DNA from: CAYSPG01 sp964432885 | GTDB taxonomy: Bacteria > Bacteroidota > Bacteroidia > AKYH767-A > OLB10 | Reading direction: 5' to 3' | DNA: 57,251 bases | Assembly (NCBI GenBank): GCA_964432885.1 | Contig: CAYSPG010000024.1 | Coordinates: forward strand, 1 to 57,251 | In this document: positions 17,619 through 26,134 of the stretch, piece after piece | How positions within the stretch are numbered: the first letter of the stretch is position 1 | How the letters are laid out: the number at the start of each line of letters is the position of its first letter | The notes under the pieces: generated by a model | What the model was told of the DNA's origin: nothing | The model's database searches: none | Seen by the model: only the letters and a program-made list of their open reading frames with translations | Position numbers and translations under genes: made by a program

Positions 17619-18002
17619 ATGAGAAGTTGTATTGGAGTATTTATTTTAATGTCTTTTCTTTTTTCATGCACATACGAAAAAGCTGAAGTTCCTGAGGTGG
17701 TAGCTGTTGATACAACCTTTGTTTGCGATACGGCTGATGTAACCTATACTAAAGACATTCAACCATTATTGTTATTGCATTGCGGTACGGATAACGAATG
17801 CCACAGAGCAATAGACAACCAAAGTGATGTGCCTCTTGATACCTATGAACTTGATACACTTTTTGCAGGCACAGGTCAGTTACTCAACAGCATTACATCG
17901 CAAAATGGCAACCCACCGGCAATGCCTAAAGAGGGCGATAAACTTACCGAATGTGATGTAAATAAAATAAAGGCCTGGATAAATCAGGGCATGAAGCAAT
18001 AA
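17619..18002 (+). CDS. Cytochrome c-like lipoprotein with atypical CX5CH motif
   Basis: 127 aa with a lipoprotein signal (MSFLFSC, acylated Cys at 17). The cytochrome-c-type domain starts at VTYTKDIQPLLLLHC. The heme motif would be C55-GTDNE-C61-H62, with five residues between the cysteines instead of two. M102 in PPAMPKEG is a good distal-ligand candidate, and the final KIKAWINQGMK is the usual terminal helix. Additional C36 and C112 could form a disulfide. It is co-transcribed with the choice-of-anchor V gene (3-bp gap). It converges with the serine hydrolase gene; their stops abut. Confidence 0.8.
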   Translation: MRSCIGVFILMSFLFSCTYEKAEVPEVVAVDTTFVCDTADVTYTKDIQPLLLLHCGTDNECHRAIDNQSDVPLDTYELDTLFAGTGQLLNSITSQNGNPPAMPKEGDKLTECDVNKIKAWINQGMKQ

Positions 18003-19319
18003 CTACTTGTGTTGCACAACAAGTTTTTTGGTAACAGTTGCTTTATCGGTTTTAATCTCAACAAAATAAACGCCATTGTATAAATCTGATGTTTGCAATT
18101 TGCAATTGGAGTTTATAAATTTTTGAGTCAGCACTTCATCGCCCATCACATTAAAAATTTTTATCGTACTATTTTTATTTGCAATACCTGATATGGCAAA
18201 AGTTGCAAATTCATCTACCGGATTTGGCAAAATTTTTAGGTTGAGTGTGTTTCTATTTTCAGGTTGCGTTATTCCAGTAGTGCAAAATACATCATTCATT
18301 TTTTGCCAAATTTCATTATCAAAATTTGTGATGGCAGCTAACGAGCTATCTGCGGCATTTCCCATTCGTATAAGCACAAGGTTTTTTGAAGGCACTACAT
18401 GAATTTTTTGGTCGTTTTTTCCCAATGCCGCAACCATGTCAGTCGGAGCAGCCGGGATAAGATAGCCTGGAAATGTAAATTGTAAACCGGGCACCATAAA
18501 CGAATTTTTCCCGTTAAGCCACCACAAGTAACCATACGATTGGTTTAAGTTTTGTGATGTATTAATCATTTGGTTAAAGTAAGCGGTATCGTGCAAAAGC
18601 GTATCGGTATTCCAAATTCCATTGTTTAGCATAAGCAAACCAAAGCGTGCCATGGTGCGGGCGGTGCTAAAATAAATTTCGTTGTAGCCGGTATTAATCC
18701 ACAAACCGGCCATACCCGTATGCGATGCCACACGCGATTGCGTAAACAAATTAAACGTAGTGCCTGCTGCACTTGCCACCACATCATGCAACAAGGTATA
18801 TGCTGCATTGTGGTAAGCCCAGCGCGTGCCGGGCTGTGCCAGGCAAACAAGGCACGTATCATTGGTACAATCAGGATCAGGTACACCATCGTTTAAACCC
18901 GATGTCATGCTAAGTTGATTTTCGATAGTGATTAATCCTTCATCGGGTGCTACACAGGATGTCCATCCGTAACCTAAATATTTTGATGTACTATCAGAAA
19001 TATCAAGCAATCCTTCCTGCTGGGCAATGCCAACTAAAAATCCACACAACGATTTGCCTGCCGATGCCCAATACCAAACACTGTCTTTGGTAAAAGTGCC
19101 GTAATATTTTTCTATCGCAATTTTACCATCCTGCAATACAATAAATGCCTTGGTGCTCTTTTGGCCCAGAAAATTAATTAGGGTATCAATTTTATCGGGA
19201 CACCAACCCAAAGAAGTTGGCGAAACCGTATCCCATTGTGCACCAACTATAGGAGGAAAATACAGCGATTGAGAAAAACACGTGGTTGAGATAAAAAGAA
19301 GGAATATTAGTTTTTTCAT
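18003..19319 (-). CDS. Secreted serine hydrolase (beta-lactamase class C-like) with T9SS tail
   Basis: 438 aa from the ATG that begins a clear signal peptide (MKKLIFLLFISTTCFSQ). A further 73 codons of upstream open frame look non-coding. The catalytic SxxK is S86-A-G-K89 (WYWASAGKSLCG) and the YxN motif is Y169-H-N171 (RWAYHNAAYTLL), which define the penicillin-binding/class C esterase fold. The C-terminal 80 residues are a T9SS type A sorting domain (LKILPNPVDEFATFAI.. ending VTKKLVVQHK). It is an extracellular esterase or peptidase of unknown substrate. It lies 40 bp downstream of the DUF4292 gene. Confidence 0.88.
   Translation of the reverse strand: MKKLIFLLFISTTCFSQSLYFPPIVGAQWDTVSPTSLGWCPDKIDTLINFLGQKSTKAFIVLQDGKIAIEKYYGTFTKDSVWYWASAGKSLCGFLVGIAQQEGLLDISDSTSKYLGYGWTSCVAPDEGLITIENQLSMTSGLNDGVPDPDCTNDTCLVCLAQPGTRWAYHNAAYTLLHDVVASAAGTTFNLFTQSRVASHTGMAGLWINTGYNEIYFSTARTMARFGLLMLNNGIWNTDTLLHDTAYFNQMINTSQNLNQSYGYLWWLNGKNSFMVPGLQFTFPGYLIPAAPTDMVAALGKNDQKIHVVPSKNLVLIRMGNAADSSLAAITNFDNEIWQKMNDVFCTTGITQPENRNTLNLKILPNPVDEFATFAISGIANKNSTIKIFNVMGDEVLTQKFINSNCKLQTSDLYNGVYFVEIKTDKATVTKKLVVQHK
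18004..18030 (+). terminator. Possible terminator of the cytochrome gene pair
   Basis: A 6-bp stem ACTTGT...ACAAGT (18005-18010 with 18019-18024) is followed by six T residues on the plus strand. It overlaps the 3' coding end of the convergent serine hydrolase gene. Confidence 0.4.
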
Positions 19320-19359
19320 TTTATTTTTTAATGTCAGACAAAAAATAGTGGCTAATGCA

Positions 19360-20214
19360 CTACCGCATAATCCGGTAGCGGGCAGGAATAGAAAAAGTAA
19401 ACTCAAGCGGTTCGCCCACCGTAATTTTATTGTATTCAATTTCAACCATAATTTCTTTTTCGGCTTTAATTTGTGTTGTTGATTTAAAAGGAAAAGTGCC
19501 TGCATCGGTTTGCCTGAAATCAGAATACTCGGTAACAAGCGTTTTGTTTACGCGGTTGTCTTCTATCGAAAGTTTTGTAATGCGGTAGTTATCATCACTT
19601 ACCCAAAAATCCTGCACCACCGGTTTGTTGGGGTCTTTATCTTCAAGCGAACGCTTTAGCTTTCGTTTGCTAAACGTTGATAGTATGTAGTATTTATCTT
19701 CGATGTAAACCGAATTAAACTTATTTTTTTTGTACGCAAAAAGATTTCCTGTAAGCACACCCTGAATAATATCAAAGTCAACATTGGTATTAAGCATATC
19801 GTTTAAAAACTTGTAATCGGCAATTTTATATTCGTGGTGTATACGGTCAATAAACTTAACAGAGTCTTGAGTAATAAGCACACGTGCGGCCTCAATACCC
19901 AGCAGTGGAGTTATTGAAACCCATATTGCACTATCGCGGCACATGCGTAAGTTAATGTTAAAGGAGTTTGTTTCATCGCCCACTTTTGCATTAACAGTGG
20001 CCTTGGCATTTATCCACCTGCCTGTAAATGCACTGTCGGTAATATTTTTTAAAAGTGCTTCGGCATCTTTTTCCTCAACTGTTTTGCTTGGTTTAATTAC
20101 CACCGGTTTTTCGGCATTGCGTGTGGTGCGGCATGATATAGCTAACATGCCAAAGCATACAAAAAACAAAAACCAGTAACGAAAATGAAAACCCAAAAAA
20201 GATTTTAAACCCAT
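19360..20214 (-). CDS. DUF4292 lipoprotein
   Basis: 284 aa from the ATG at 20214 (MGLKSFLGF), which gives a lipoprotein signal (FVCFGMLAISC). The longer open frame overlaps the upstream TPR gene and is rejected. The body matches DUF4292, a Bacteroidota family with a LolA/LolB-like fold: RWINAKATVNAKVGDE, MCRDSAIWVSITPLLGIEAARVLI and DSVKFIDRIHHEY. An envelope role in lipid or lipoprotein handling is inferred from the fold. It is 10 bp after the TPR lipoprotein gene. Confidence 0.85.
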   Translation of the reverse strand: MGLKSFLGFHFRYWFLFFVCFGMLAISCRTTRNAEKPVVIKPSKTVEEKDAEALLKNITDSAFTGRWINAKATVNAKVGDETNSFNINLRMCRDSAIWVSITPLLGIEAARVLITQDSVKFIDRIHHEYKIADYKFLNDMLNTNVDFDIIQGVLTGNLFAYKKNKFNSVYIEDKYYILSTFSKRKLKRSLEDKDPNKPVVQDFWVSDDNYRITKLSIEDNRVNKTLVTEYSDFRQTDAGTFPFKSTTQIKAEKEIMVEIEYNKITVGEPLEFTFSIPARYRIMR

Positions 20215-20224
20215 TCTGAAGCAG

Positions 20225-21979
20225 TTACTCGTAAAATTTTCTTTCGGCAATTTTTTTATCAATGGTTTCTGAAGCACCACCGGCAAGTTTTGCTTTTTGC
20301 CAATACTCAAGTGCTTTTTCGGCATCGTTAAGTTTAAAAAGAATATCGCCCATGTGTTCCAGTATAGTGCCACTGCTGCTGCCTCCGTTTTCAATCGCTT
20401 TTTCCTGCCATTTTTTTGCTTCTTCGTACTTCCCACCTTGAAAAAGTATCCATGCATAGGTATCTAAGAAAGAGGATTGATTGGGTTGCAAATCGTTGCT
20501 TAGCTTACTCATGCTCTCCGCTTTTTCCAATTTATCTTTTCGCAATGATAAATAGTACGAGTAATTGTTAAGCACAAAAACTTCCTTAGGGTTTATGTCT
20601 AATGCTTTGTCAAAATATTTATCCGACTCAGTATAATTTTTTATTTTATTGTAATTATCGCCAAGATTAGAGTAAAACTGAACCAACTGCTCATCGTTAT
20701 CAACCACAAGTTTGCTGCCTGCCAATAAAATTTTTATGGCATCTTCGGTTTTATTAAGTTGCGTTTTGGCAATACCATTAAGCAGATACAGCGATGACTC
20801 ATTTGGAAAAAACGTGATGGCCTCATCGCTTTCAGCCATCATTAAATCAAAATTTTTGAGTTCACTTTCGTTAATGATAAGTTGCTGCCATACATTCAAG
20901 TTCTTTTTATCCAGCGCCACCGACTTGCGGTATAGCAACACCGACTCGTCAAACTTTTTATTCATCGTTAAAAAATCACCATACACAGCCTGTGCGCGGG
21001 CTTCGGTGGGATGGGTTTCTGACAGTATTTTACTTAACTCTGTTCCCTGTTGCAGCATGGTGGTGGTGTCTTTTTGAACAAGAAGCAGGTAAGAAGAAAT
21101 TATTTTTACTTTAATATCACTATCAAGTTCTTTACTTGCAAATGCAATTTTTAAACTCTCATAACTTTTTTCTTTATCGCCTTTTGACTGGTAATAGTTG
21201 GCAAGATTGAGATATATTCTTGGTTCGTTGGGGTTAATTTTTTTCATGCGGTCAATAACCAGCATGGCTTTTTCAGGCATATTGTTTACCGAATATAAAT
21301 CGTAAAGCAGCGAAAACATTTCCATGTCGGCCGGATTTTTTTCCAGGTATTTTTCCAACTCCTCGGCCGCTTTGTCAATTTTATTTTGCTTTAAATACAG
21401 CCGCTCCTTTTGTATGGTAACCTCTTTGTCAACCCCAATGCTCTGCTCTATTTTATCGTACACCTTTATAGCATCAGCCGCCTTACCTGCAAACAGCAGC
21501 GTTTGCGCCCATTGAAAATAATAATCAATCCTTTCGGGATAATCTTTTGTAAGCGATTCATAAATTGTTACTGCATCACTCCACTTGTTGGTTCTTTGGT
21601 AAATTTCGGCCAGCAACAATTTATACCATTCATTTTTAGGATTAATGTTTGAAGCATTGCGTGCAAAATTTATTGCATCGTTGTATTTCTTTTTGTTGGC
21701 ATACAGTTGCGCCAGTTCATACATGGCTGCATCGTTTTTTGGGTCGGTGCGCAAACACAAGCTAAACAGCTCCATTGCCTTGTCATCATTGCCAAGCATT
21801 TTTTCTTTGTTGGCGTTTACAAAATTGTACATCAGGTTGCTGCGGTCTTCTTCGGTAAGTGTGGCCTTCGGCCTTGCAACTTCTGTTGTGCTTTTTTGGG
21901 CTGTTTTGCACGATTGAAATAAAATTACTGAAGCAACTGATAATAAAATAAAATAAAAAACGCCTTTACATTTTACCAT
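20225..21979 (-). CDS. Tetratricopeptide repeat lipoprotein
   Basis: 584 aa with a lipoprotein signal (VASVILFQSC, acylated Cys about 24). The rest is a long series of TPR units (about 50-570), for example DAAMYELAQLYANKKKYNDAI, PRIYLNLANYYQSKGDKEKS, QFYSNLGDNYNKIKNYTES and ILEHMGDILFKLNDAEKALEYW. It probably acts as a periplasmic or outer-membrane scaffold. The gene order sugar nucleotidyltransferase - TPR - DUF4292 is recurrent in Bacteroidota, as I recall. Confidence 0.88.
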   Translation of the reverse strand: MVKCKGVFYFILLSVASVILFQSCKTAQKSTTEVARPKATLTEEDRSNLMYNFVNANKEKMLGNDDKAMELFSLCLRTDPKNDAAMYELAQLYANKKKYNDAINFARNASNINPKNEWYKLLLAEIYQRTNKWSDAVTIYESLTKDYPERIDYYFQWAQTLLFAGKAADAIKVYDKIEQSIGVDKEVTIQKERLYLKQNKIDKAAEELEKYLEKNPADMEMFSLLYDLYSVNNMPEKAMLVIDRMKKINPNEPRIYLNLANYYQSKGDKEKSYESLKIAFASKELDSDIKVKIISSYLLLVQKDTTTMLQQGTELSKILSETHPTEARAQAVYGDFLTMNKKFDESVLLYRKSVALDKKNLNVWQQLIINESELKNFDLMMAESDEAITFFPNESSLYLLNGIAKTQLNKTEDAIKILLAGSKLVVDNDEQLVQFYSNLGDNYNKIKNYTESDKYFDKALDINPKEVFVLNNYSYYLSLRKDKLEKAESMSKLSNDLQPNQSSFLDTYAWILFQGGKYEEAKKWQEKAIENGGSSSGTILEHMGDILFKLNDAEKALEYWQKAKLAGGASETIDKKIAERKFYE

Positions 21980-22018
21980 ATCCTAAATATCTTGTGTACT
22001 TATTTTCAGTTTTAAAAT

Positions 22019-23023
22019 TTATCCTGCCAAAGTGCTAAAATCACCCATGCTTAAATCATCGGCATTGCCTGTGTAAATACAACTGTTGCCAATCATGCTG
22101 TTTGTAATAACGGCTGAAGCAATGGTTGTGTTTTTTTGTATGATAGATTTTGTAATTACACTGCCTGTAATTTTTGTTTTAGCACCAATACTAACGTGCG
22201 GTCCAATAACCGAATCGGTAATTTCAGCCCCATCATCAATAAGGCAGGGCTTAACAATAACGCTGTTTGTAATTTTAGCTGAAGAAGAAATTTTGTTTTC
22301 AGCATATTTAATTTCAAGCATACGGCTATTGGTATAAACGGTAGCATCTTTATTGCCACAGTCAAGCCATTCGGTTACCTTACCCGGAACAAGTTTTTTC
22401 CCTTTGCTTTTCATGTTCTCCATGGCATTGGTAAGTTGATACTCGCCCTTGTCTTTTATATTGTTGTCTATAAGGTATTGCAATTCGCTGCAAAGGTTTT
22501 CTCCGTCTTTAAAATAATAAATACCTATTATGGCAAGGTCGCTAACAAACTCAACAGGCTTCTCAACAAAATCTGTAATCACTCCTTCCTTGTTTAATTT
22601 AACAACACCAAACTGGCGTGGGTCTTCAATCTGTTTAACCCAAATAGTGCCATCGCTGTTGGCATCAATGTTGGCATCGGTGCGAAACAATGTATCGGCA
22701 AATGCAACCACCACTTTACCTGTTAACGCAGGTTTGGCACAAAGTATTGCATGCGCAGTACCAAGCGGTTCGTCCTGATAATAAATACTTCCTTTAGCGC
22801 CTAACGACTTTGCAATGGCAATAAGTTGCTCCTCAACTTCCTTACCAAAACGGCCCACCACAAAAGCCATCTCATCTACTTTTTCGGGGCAAACTGTTAT
22901 GATGTCTTCCATTAAATGCTGTACAATAGGTTTACCAGCAACCGGAATTAAGGGTTTAGGAACGGTAAGTGTGTGTGGCCGCATGCGCTTGCCCATGCCT
23001 GCCATTGGAATAATAATTTTCAT
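22019..23023 (-). CDS. Sugar-1-phosphate nucleotidyltransferase with left-handed beta-helix
   Basis: 334 aa. The N-terminal nucleotidyltransferase domain (1-240) opens with IIPMAGMGKRMRPHTLTVPKPLIPVAGKP, the diphosphate-binding signature plus the substrate lysine, and contains YYQDEPLGTAHAI and DTLFR. The C-terminal part (about 245-325) is a hexapeptide left-handed beta-helix (AEITDSVIGPHVSIGAKTKI). It makes an NDP-sugar from a sugar-1-phosphate. The exact sugar (glucose, GlcNAc or mannose) cannot be told from sequence. It lies 39 bp upstream of the TPR gene. Confidence 0.87.
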   Translation of the reverse strand: MKIIIPMAGMGKRMRPHTLTVPKPLIPVAGKPIVQHLMEDIITVCPEKVDEMAFVVGRFGKEVEEQLIAIAKSLGAKGSIYYQDEPLGTAHAILCAKPALTGKVVVAFADTLFRTDANIDANSDGTIWVKQIEDPRQFGVVKLNKEGVITDFVEKPVEFVSDLAIIGIYYFKDGENLCSELQYLIDNNIKDKGEYQLTNAMENMKSKGKKLVPGKVTEWLDCGNKDATVYTNSRMLEIKYAENKISSSAKITNSVIVKPCLIDDGAEITDSVIGPHVSIGAKTKITGSVITKSIIQKNTTIASAVITNSMIGNSCIYTGNADDLSMGDFSTLAG

Positions 23024-23148
23024 TGTTAATGACCTCTAAAATTGAGGGGCGAAGGTAAAAAAGTTTAGCGATGATTTAAGGTGCCACTCATTGGGTAATG
23101 GAATAAAAGAAGAGAGAATAAATTAACGAGTAATTTTATAAATGTGTG

Positions 23149-23179
23149 TTTGTGTAAGTACAATAAACCCTTACTTTTG
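23149..23179 (+). promoter_or_regulatory. Bacteroidota promoter for tRNA-His
   Basis: TTTG at 23149-23152 and TACTTTTG at 23172-23179 are separated by 19 bp, an exact match to the Bacteroidota sigma-ABfr consensus TTTG-N19-TAnnTTTG. Transcription would start near 23186, about 97 bp before the tRNA. Confidence 0.75.
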
Positions 23180-23282
23180 CGACCGCTTTGTAAAAGAAGG
23201 ATTGAGAAAGTGAATTACCGGATAAAAAATCAGCACTGCCTGATTCAGTCTTTTTAAACGCTTCTTTCTTATTTAATATATG

Positions 23283-23356
23283 GTGAATGTAGCTCAGTTG
23301 GTTAGAGCACCAGATTGTGATTCTGGGGGTCGCGGGTTCGAGCCCCGTCTTTCACC
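23283..23356 (+). tRNA. tRNA-His (GTG)
   Basis: 74 nt fold as a tRNA: acceptor GTGAATG/CTTTCAC (one T-T mismatch), D arm GCTC/GAGC, anticodon stem CCAGA/TCTGG around TTGTGAT (anticodon GTG, His), T arm GCGGG/CCCGT (with a G-T pair) with loop TTCGAGC. The discriminator C and a G immediately 5' (23282, the G-1 identity base) fit tRNA-His. CCA is not encoded. Confidence 0.97.
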
Positions 23357-23444
23357 CTTACTTGTTTTTAAAACTGCAACCTGATTTTATACCGGACTTT
23401 AAAAAAATGGGTGCCTCATCATAACTACCTTTAAAAATTAACAC

Positions 23445-24056
23445 ATGGAATATAACACCGAGCGTCCCGAACTTTTAATTTCGGAATATGGCCGCAATAT
23501 TCAAAAAATGATTGACCACGTTGTAACGGTAAAAGACCGTGCTCAGCGCACACGTATTGCAACAGCCATAGTTAACGTTATGGGAATTCTTAATCCTCAA
23601 TCGCGCGAAAACGGAGATGCAAAAATTAAATTATGGGACCACCTTTTTATCATGTCCGATTTTAAACTTGATTGCGACTCACCATATCCAAAACCTGAAA
23701 AGGAACAAATCCACCCCAAACCCAAAAAAGTTCCGTACCCTACATACAATGTAAAGTATAAGCATTACGGCAATACCGTTTTGCAAATGATAGAGGAGGT
23801 AAAAAAATTAGACAATCCACAGGCTAAAGAATACCTTACGCTGTTAATAGCAAATTTTATGAAACAGTCGTATGTAAATTACAACCGCGATAATGTTAAC
23901 GATGAAGTGATTTTTGAGCAGCTTAAAAAAATTTCGGGTGGAGAATTAACAGTTAAAGAAGACGCCCGCCTAAAATTCGTTGCCGAACCCCGACCTCAGG
24001 CCAACGAGTTTAAACGCAATAAGAAGAACCGAAAAAACAAAAACCGCAGAAAATAA
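23445..24056 (+). CDS. DUF4290 domain protein
   Basis: 203 aa with no signal peptide. It matches the Bacteroidota DUF4290 family from the start (MEYNTERPELLISEYGRNIQ, HVVTVKDRAQRTRIA, NPQSRENGD, KLWDHLFIMSDF). The C-terminus is a strongly basic tail (FKRNKKNRKNKNRRK), which suggests RNA or nucleic-acid contact; the function is otherwise unknown. It precedes murA by 51 bp, an order I recall as common in the phylum. Confidence 0.88.
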   Translation: MEYNTERPELLISEYGRNIQKMIDHVVTVKDRAQRTRIATAIVNVMGILNPQSRENGDAKIKLWDHLFIMSDFKLDCDSPYPKPEKEQIHPKPKKVPYPTYNVKYKHYGNTVLQMIEEVKKLDNPQAKEYLTLLIANFMKQSYVNYNRDNVNDEVIFEQLKKISGGELTVKEDARLKFVAEPRPQANEFKRNKKNRKNKNRRK

Positions 24057-24107
24057 TTTTTATCAATCTGGTAAACACATTTTACTAAACCACAAACCAC
24101 TTTTACT

Positions 24108-25415
24108 TTGGCAAACAGTTTTGAAATTACCGGGGGGCTTAAACTTTCAGGAGAAATAACTCCCCAAGGCGCAAAAAACGAAGCGCTGCAAATATTATGT
24201 GCTGTGCTGCTAACCGATGAAAAAGTTACCATCAGCAACATTCCTGATATCCGCGATGTAAACAAACTTATCGAGCTGCTGCAAAGTTTAGGTGTAGAAG
24301 TAGAAAAAAAATCAAAAGGCACTTTTACCTTTTGCGCTAAAAACATAAATCTTGACTTTTTAAAAACCGATGATTTTTTAAAACAAGCAGGTTCTCTTCG
24401 CGGCTCTATAATGATTGCCGGCCCATTGCTTGCCCGCTTTGGTGTTGCATACGTACCTAAGCCCGGAGGAGATAAAATAGGAAGGCGAAGATTGGATACC
24501 CACTTTATCGGTTTTCAAAACTTAGGCGCACAGTTTGATTTTGATTCATCAACAAAAATATTCAGTGTTACTGCTAAAAAATTAAAAGGCGCTTACATGT
24601 TGCTTGACGAAGCCTCTGTTACCGGAACAGCAAATATTGTAATGGCTGCCGTACTTGCTGATGGTGTAACCACTATTTACAATGCAGCTTGCGAACCTTA
24701 CCTGCAACAGCTTTGTAAAATGCTGGTGCGTATGGGTGCTAAAATTGAAGGGATAAGCTCAAACCTGCTTACAATAACAGGTGTAAATAAACTTTCGGGG
24801 TGCGAGCATACCATGCTACCTGATATGATTGAAGTGGGAAGTTTTATTGGACTGGCTGCCATGACCAAATCAGAAATAACCATTAAAAACTGCAGCATAC
24901 CCAATCTGGGAATTATACCTCAAACCTTTGGCAGATTAGGAATAAAAATGGAGTTTAGAGGCGATGACATTTACGTACCTGCACAAGATAATTATGATGT
25001 AGATACTTTTATTGACGGAAGCATACTTACCATTGCTGACGCTATATGGCCCGGTTTAACTCCTGATTTACTTAGCGTAATTTTAGTTACCGCAACACAG
25101 GCCAACGGTACCATACTTATCCATCAAAAAATGTTTGAAAGCCGTTTGTTTTTTGTAGATAAGTTAATTGATATGGGAGCACAAATAATTTTATGCGATC
25201 CCCACCGCGCCACTGTAATAGGACTTAACCGTAAACACACCCTTAAAGGCATTCAAATGACATCGCCCGATATACGTGCTGGAGTTGCTTTGCTTATTGC
25301 AGCATTATCTGCAAAAGGAAAAAGTGTAATACATAACATTGAGCAGATTGACCGTGGGTATGAAGAAATAGATACGAGGCTTAATAAACTTGGCGCGCAA
25401 ATCAAAAGAATTTAA
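24108..25415 (+). CDS. murA: UDP-N-acetylglucosamine 1-carboxyvinyltransferase (Asp-type MurA)
   Basis: 435 aa. The enzyme transfers enolpyruvate from PEP to UDP-GlcNAc in the first committed step of peptidoglycan synthesis in the cytoplasm. Landmarks are GAKNEALQ with K23-N24, RGSIMIAGPLLARFG and PGGDKIGRRRLDTH. In that last motif the residue equivalent to E. coli Cys115 is D122, the form known to be insensitive to fosfomycin. The start is TTG at 24108. No ATG or GTG is available in frame nearby, and homologous N-termini begin two or three residues before FxITGG. It is probably in one transcription unit with DUF4290 and the TlpA-like gene. Confidence 0.96.
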   Translation: MANSFEITGGLKLSGEITPQGAKNEALQILCAVLLTDEKVTISNIPDIRDVNKLIELLQSLGVEVEKKSKGTFTFCAKNINLDFLKTDDFLKQAGSLRGSIMIAGPLLARFGVAYVPKPGGDKIGRRRLDTHFIGFQNLGAQFDFDSSTKIFSVTAKKLKGAYMLLDEASVTGTANIVMAAVLADGVTTIYNAACEPYLQQLCKMLVRMGAKIEGISSNLLTITGVNKLSGCEHTMLPDMIEVGSFIGLAAMTKSEITIKNCSIPNLGIIPQTFGRLGIKMEFRGDDIYVPAQDNYDVDTFIDGSILTIADAIWPGLTPDLLSVILVTATQANGTILIHQKMFESRLFFVDKLIDMGAQIILCDPHRATVIGLNRKHTLKGIQMTSPDIRAGVALLIAALSAKGKSVIHNIEQIDRGYEEIDTRLNKLGAQIKRI

Positions 25416-25491
25416 CTTAGCACGGTAAAACAATTATTGCCACAGATCCGTTATAATCAACATTAAAACAAAAATTATAAATTAACAAAGT

Positions 25492-26079
25492 ATGAAGTCA
25501 AAAACAGTTGGTACAGTTATTGGCACTTACGCCAAAAAACTAATTTCAAAAATGAATTTATTTCACAAAGCACTTGTGTTTATTTTAATAGGCACCATTT
25601 CATTTGGATTTGTTATTCAAAAACCGGCCGATGGGTTAAATGTAGGTAACAAAGCTCCCGAACTTGCCTTTACATCACCCGATGGCAAAACCATTAAGCT
25701 TTCATCTTTAAAGGGGAAAGTGGTGCTCATTGATTTTTGGGCATCATGGTGCGGCCCATGCCGGATGGAAAACCCCAATGTGGTGGCAGCATACAACAAA
25801 TACAAAAATGCCAAGTTTAAAAAAGCAAAAGGATTTACAATATACAGCGTATCGCTTGACCAGGATAAAAAGCGCTGGACTGATGCAATTGAAAAAGACC
25901 AGTTAGCATGGCCTTACCACGTTAGCGATTTGGCCGGATGGTATTCGCGCGCTGCACAGATTTATGGCGTAAACTCAATACCTGCCAACTGGCTTATTGA
26001 TGCCAATGGAATTATTGTGGCAAAGGCTTTAAGAGGTCAATCGTTAGATCAGGAAATAGATAAACTATTAGCCAACTAA
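25492..26079 (+). CDS. TlpA-like thiol:disulfide oxidoreductase
   Basis: 195 aa. An N-terminal membrane or signal segment lies at 26-43 (ALVFILIGTISFGFVI). An internal ATG (residue 21, MNLFHKAL) would give a more conventional signal peptide, and either start is possible. The thioredoxin-fold domain (about 50-195) has GNKAPELAF and FWASWCGPC (C87-G-P-C90), plus the cis-proline region NSIPANWLI. It is a periplasmic thiol-disulfide exchange protein for extracytoplasmic protein folding or cytochrome maturation. It is the third gene of DUF4290-murA-tlpA. A terminator follows. Confidence 0.9.
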   Translation: MKSKTVGTVIGTYAKKLISKMNLFHKALVFILIGTISFGFVIQKPADGLNVGNKAPELAFTSPDGKTIKLSSLKGKVVLIDFWASWCGPCRMENPNVVAAYNKYKNAKFKKAKGFTIYSVSLDQDKKRWTDAIEKDQLAWPYHVSDLAGWYSRAAQIYGVNSIPANWLIDANGIIVAKALRGQSLDQEIDKLLAN

Positions 26080-26096
26080 ACGAATTTTTTCCCAAG

Positions 26097-26134
26097 AAAA
26101 AAACCGGCAGATAATTATTTTGTCGGTTTTTTTA
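26097..26134 (+). terminator. Intrinsic terminator between convergent genes
   Basis: The stem ACCGGCA...TGTCGGT (one G-T pair) is flanked by an A-run on the left and TTTTTTT on the right, so it can work for both strands. It lies 17 bp after the TlpA-like gene and touches the stop of the minus-strand DUF5723 gene (26132). Confidence 0.8.
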
